Assembly: GCF_003610455.1 (NCBI RefSeq)
Contig: NZ_RAQK01000003.1
Coordinates: 1-64,000 of the forward strand
Direction of reading: 5' to 3'
From: Sulfitobacter guttiformis
GTDB taxonomy: Bacteria; Pseudomonadota; Alphaproteobacteria; Rhodobacterales; Rhodobacteraceae
Length of the DNA: 64,000 bases
The position numbers were made by a program, and so were the translations under genes. The notes below the pieces were generated by a model that saw nothing but the letters and a program-made list of their open reading frames with translations, ran no database searches and had not been told where the DNA came from. Of the stretch, positions 61,039 through 64,000 are shown piece by piece. Position 1 is the first letter of the stretch, and every line of letters starts with the position of its first letter.

Positions 61039-62109
61039 ATGGTTGATCCGTCCTTCTGGAATGGAAAGCGGGTTTTCCTAACCGGCCACACAGGTTTTAA
61101 GGGTGGCTGGTTAGTGCTTTGGCTGCACAGGATGGGTGCCAAAGTTGTGGGCTATTCCCTGCCTCCCGAAACCAAGCCAAATTTGTTTGATACTGTTGAT
61201 GTTGCATCTTATTGCGAGACATCGACATTTGGCGATATTCGCGATGTTCCAGCCTTGTCAAAAGCGCTGACTGATTCCAATCCGGACGTTGTGATGCACC
61301 TGGCAGCGCAGGCAATTGTGAAGACCGGTTTTGATGATCCGGTTCAGACATTCGAGACGAATGTGATGGGCACTATAAACGTCATGGAGGCCGTACGCGC
61401 ATTGCCCGAGCATGTCGTGTGTTTGATCGTAACATCCGATAAATGTTACGATAACCCCAACGACGGCGTTCCTTTGCGGGAGCAGGACCCGCTAGGTGGA
61501 CACGATCCTTATAGTGCGTCCAAAGGGGCATGCGAAGTTGCCGTTACGTCATGGCAGCATAGCTATTTCAATGATCTCTCAATGCCGGTCCTCGCATCCG
61601 GTAGGGCGGGCAATGTGATCGGTGGTGGGGATTGGTCGGCCAACCGTCTGCTTGCGGATGCGGCGCGCGCATTCTCGAAGGGGGAAGCTCTGACGGTACG
61701 CAATCCGTTGGCAACGCGCCCTTGGCAGCATGTCCTAGAGCCTTTATCGGGCTATCTGACTCTCATTCAAAAACTCGCGGCTGATCGTAAACTGCCAAAG
61801 GCTTGGAACTTTGGACCTGTGCCTGCGGTAGACACTTCTGTCGAAAAAGTTGCTGAATTCGCCGCCGGAGCATGGGGTTCCGGTGCGCGCGTTGAAGTTT
61901 CCCAAAATCGGCAGGATTGGGAGGAAGCGCATGCGCTCTTGCTCGACAGTACAGCTGCCGTACGTTTTCTGCATTGGCGGCCGCGCCTTGATGTACCCGA
62001 AGCCGTTGATATGACGATGAAATGGTACGCGCGCTTTTATGAGACGAGTGGCGCTGGCATGGCGGACTATACGCTTGCGCAGATTGACGACTACTGCGCG
62101 AAGCTATGA
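61039..62109 (+). CDS. rfbG: CDP-glucose 4,6-dehydratase RfbG
   Basis: RfbG converts CDP-glucose to CDP-4-keto-6-deoxyglucose. The 356-aa extended SDR has the NAD motif TGHTGFKGGWLVLWLHRMGA (residues 15-34), VMHLAAQAIVKTGF, TSDKCYDN and the catalytic YSASKGACE, plus the family's GRAGNVIGGGDWSANRL. The ATG at 61039 is five bases from the rfbF stop; longer starts lie inside rfbF. Its end overlaps the next SDR gene by 4 bp. Confidence 0.94.
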   Translation: MVDPSFWNGKRVFLTGHTGFKGGWLVLWLHRMGAKVVGYSLPPETKPNLFDTVDVASYCETSTFGDIRDVPALSKALTDSNPDVVMHLAAQAIVKTGFDDPVQTFETNVMGTINVMEAVRALPEHVVCLIVTSDKCYDNPNDGVPLREQDPLGGHDPYSASKGACEVAVTSWQHSYFNDLSMPVLASGRAGNVIGGGDWSANRLLADAARAFSKGEALTVRNPLATRPWQHVLEPLSGYLTLIQKLAADRKLPKAWNFGPVPAVDTSVEKVAEFAAGAWGSGARVEVSQNRQDWEEAHALLLDSTAAVRFLHWRPRLDVPEAVDMTMKWYARFYETSGAGMADYTLAQIDDYCAKL

Positions 62110-63038
62110 CCGTGGTTACGGCCTTGCCAAGTGCCGTACTCCTGACTGGTGCAACTGGATTTTTGGGTCGTCACCTTGTTGAGTTCTTTTCCTCTAAAGG
62201 TTTGCGCATCGGTGCGATTGTCCGCAATGATTTTAACGCCGATGATGCAACGCTCAAAAACGTAGAATTCATCAAGTTTCAATCTGGCCCTGCCCTCACG
62301 GCGGAATTGGAAAAATTCAAAGACGCGACTGTTATTCATTGCGCCGCTTATACAAGCCGAACGGGAACACTCGACGACATTGCAGTTGAGACCCAAAGTA
62401 ATCTGGCATTTCCGGTACAGGTGTTCGAGGCCTGCCGCCTCGCGGGGATCCGTGACTTCATCAATATCGGCTCGTTTTGGGAGCATGATGAAGCAGGCAA
62501 GATTGCGCCCCCCAACAGCTATGCGGCAATGAAACTGGCGTTCCAGACTTATCTGGATTTCATGGCGGCTAAATACGGCCTCAATATCGCGACATTGAAG
62601 CTGTCAGAAACATATGCCGAGGGCGATACCCGCGCGAAGGTCATCCCACTCCTTTGCAATGCCATTGAGAACGGCACCCGTTTAGAGATGAGCGAGGGCC
62701 GACAGCAAAGCTCGTTTTGTCACATCAGTGATGTGGTCGCCGCTTTTGAGGCCACTTCAGTTTATTTGCGAGAACTACAGCCACAGGGCCAGCATCAGGT
62801 TTTTCATGTCAACAGTGGCGTGAATACTTCCATTCGGGATTTAGCGGCGCTCTTGGCGCACACGGCGGCACCCGCCCGCCTTGAAATCGCATGGGGTGCG
62901 ATCCCTGCACGGGTTGGCGGATTAAAAGCGGCATGGATCGACGGTCCCCCCCCGCCCGGCTGGTCACCCAAGATCGGATTGGCGGACGGATTAGAATTGG
63001 TATGGAAAAGGAAAATCAGTGACAGACGCGACGCATAA
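62106..63038 (+). CDS. NAD-dependent epimerase/reductase of the CDP-sugar operon
   Basis: A 310-aa extended SDR with TGATGFLGRHLVEFFSSKG (residues 14-32), VIHCAAYTSRTG and the catalytic YAAMK, plus a C-terminal VGGLKAAWIDGPPPPGWSP. Its place after rfbFGH suggests it reduces or epimerises the CDP-4-keto-(di)deoxy sugar, like abequose/paratose synthase (RfbJ) or a related reductase. The sequence alone does not say which sugar. Its stop overlaps the downstream gene by 20 bp. Confidence 0.82.
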   Translation: MTVVTALPSAVLLTGATGFLGRHLVEFFSSKGLRIGAIVRNDFNADDATLKNVEFIKFQSGPALTAELEKFKDATVIHCAAYTSRTGTLDDIAVETQSNLAFPVQVFEACRLAGIRDFINIGSFWEHDEAGKIAPPNSYAAMKLAFQTYLDFMAAKYGLNIATLKLSETYAEGDTRAKVIPLLCNAIENGTRLEMSEGRQQSSFCHISDVVAAFEATSVYLRELQPQGQHQVFHVNSGVNTSIRDLAALLAHTAAPARLEIAWGAIPARVGGLKAAWIDGPPPPGWSPKIGLADGLELVWKRKISDRRDA

Positions 63039-64000
63039 TACCCTTCGGGAACAGGCCAATGACCCCAAGCTGACGCCAGCGGAGCGCGAGAGTCTTATTT
63101 TATCCAATATCGACAGTCTACAGGCTTTCCCTAATCAGCGTATATGGGAGGTTATTTGCAGCCTCATTCAAAAACAGCGTGTGAGCGAAAGTCTTGAATT
63201 GATCTGCCATCCATCAAACAAACTTATGGTACAGGCGCGTATCAACGGATTGATTAACCAGTATGGACGCCACTTAACCGAGACTACAGATGTTCAAGCA
63301 ATGCGTACAGCTATTCACGAGAACATTATAAATAATCGAAACATAACACATTTTACTGAAAAAGTACTGACAGTTTGTCTTACACAGGGCTGGCTTGAAG
63401 ATGCGCTGGCCTACACTGATTTGGCAGTTAGTTCGACGAATGTTAAAAAAAATCCATTCCTTCTGGATTACTATACGCATATTCAGGAGCTTTTGCGAAT
63501 GACTATCGCTGAGGTGCCTATTGAGGAAATAAATAGTTGCCTGCGCAGAACCTTAAAAACCTTGATTGAGGGAGACAAGGAAGCTGAGTTCGTAAAAGCA
63601 GCTAATCTGCTTACTGCGATGCACTATGCAAAAAACCCGCAAGAGGTCCGTGAAATAAAAGTACTAATTTTGCAATTGGTCGAACTATATGAGACATTTA
63701 AAGAAACTCCGAAACTAACAATAGCGACAAACTTTGATGTTCCCCAGGGTGAAGTGTTGCTGCATCACGATACTGATTTTGCAGATGGAATGAAGGCCGC
63801 TATTCGAACAGCGGGCGCAAAGCAGGTCACGCTTGTATTTTGTAGTGGCGCTTATTTGGAGTACTTCAAAGTATTCTGGGCTCATAATAAATCGTTCTTA
63901 GGGCAAGTCGTTGTCGTTTCACTGGATGACGACGCTAAGAGATGGTTTGAGGGGGGCAATCTCGATGTTATTCATGTTAACGAGAGCATATATAATGGCG
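63019..64000 (+). CDS. Uncharacterised protein, truncated by window edge
   Basis: An open frame of 327 codons from GTG at 63019 to the window end, with AAGGA seven bases upstream. It is AT-richer than the genes before it. No family was recognised with confidence. The N-terminal part (about 240 residues) is helical and repeat-like. The C-terminal part, from about residue 270 (VTLVFCSGAYLEYFKVFW, then VVVVSLDDDAKRWF), looks like the start of a nucleotide-diphospho-sugar glycosyltransferase fold. Context at the end of a sugar operon fits a glycosyltransferase, but this is weak. Confidence 0.6.
   Translation, partial: MTDATHNTLREQANDPKLTPAERESLILSNIDSLQAFPNQRIWEVICSLIQKQRVSESLELICHPSNKLMVQARINGLINQYGRHLTETTDVQAMRTAIHENIINNRNITHFTEKVLTVCLTQGWLEDALAYTDLAVSSTNVKKNPFLLDYYTHIQELLRMTIAEVPIEEINSCLRRTLKTLIEGDKEAEFVKAANLLTAMHYAKNPQEVREIKVLILQLVELYETFKETPKLTIATNFDVPQGEVLLHHDTDFADGMKAAIRTAGAKQVTLVFCSGAYLEYFKVFWAHNKSFLGQVVVVSLDDDAKRWFEGGNLDVIHVNESIYNG

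Overview
The window looks like chromosomal DNA of an aerobic anoxygenic phototroph of the Rhodobacteraceae (Roseobacter group). It carries part of a photosynthesis gene cluster: reaction-centre H subunit and assembly genes, bacteriochlorophyll genes, the oxygen-dependent cyclase acsF, and the regulator pair ppaA-ppsR. It also shows the dense acyl-CoA catabolism, LivKHMGF-type transport and TupABC genes common in that family. No rRNA, tRNA, CRISPR array, prophage or intact insertion sequence was seen. The species cannot be named from this sequence.

Region 1 (1-19414), tetrapyrrole and photosynthesis. hemE (cut by the left edge) and hemC diverge around a PpsR-type motif. A long minus-strand run follows, read from right to left: bchF-bchN-bchB-bchH-bchL-bchM-lhaA-puhA-puhB-puhC-bciE-acsF-puhE-hemA. 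Most junctions are 1-11 bp overlaps, so it probably forms one or a few co-transcribed units. Together it makes 5-aminolevulinate, carries Mg-protoporphyrin through methylation, cyclisation and dark protochlorophyllide reduction to the 3-vinyl hydratase step, and supplies and assembles the H subunit. ppaA-ppsR diverge from bchF across an intergenic region with two exact TGT-N12-ACA palindromes. The puf, crt and bchCXYZ genes are not in the window, and the cluster stops at ppsR.

Region 2 (19677-27768), envelope and tungstate. Two Kdo-pathway genes (kdsB, kdsD) and a fumarylacetoacetate-hydrolase-family gene precede a UDP-glucuronate 4-epimerase-like gene, a nitroreductase and a MipA/OmpV-type outer-membrane protein. 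A tungstate ABC transporter in the order tupB-tupC-tupA has a nested-stem leader resembling Moco/Tuco RNA.

Region 3 (27772-56610), a 29-kb acyl-CoA catabolic island. The plus-strand part holds a paired acyl-CoA dehydrogenase (389 + 371 aa), two SDRs, a thiolase, a nitronate-monooxygenase-like flavoprotein, a histidine phosphatase, an ACAD10/11-type kinase, an IclR regulator, a LivKHMGF-like transporter, an esterase/beta-lactamase-fold hydrolase, acetoacetyl-CoA synthetase and TesB. The minus-strand part is an operon of acyl-CoA ligase, 3-hydroxyacyl-CoA dehydrogenase, enoyl-CoA hydratase, ACAD11-type dehydrogenase and two SDRs. The kinase and ACAD halves of the ACAD10/11 (LvaA/LvaC) system lie 12.3 kb apart on opposite strands. 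This suggests catabolism of 4-hydroxy acids or a related hydroxylated or branched acid.

Region 4 (56611-64000), surface polysaccharide. A sulfotransferase-like gene with an apparent in-frame stop and an intact sulfotransferase-like gene are followed by a CDP-6-deoxyhexose cassette: rfbH, rfbF, rfbG and an SDR epimerase/reductase. The window ends inside an AT-richer gene of unknown function. This looks like the start of an O-antigen or exopolysaccharide locus.
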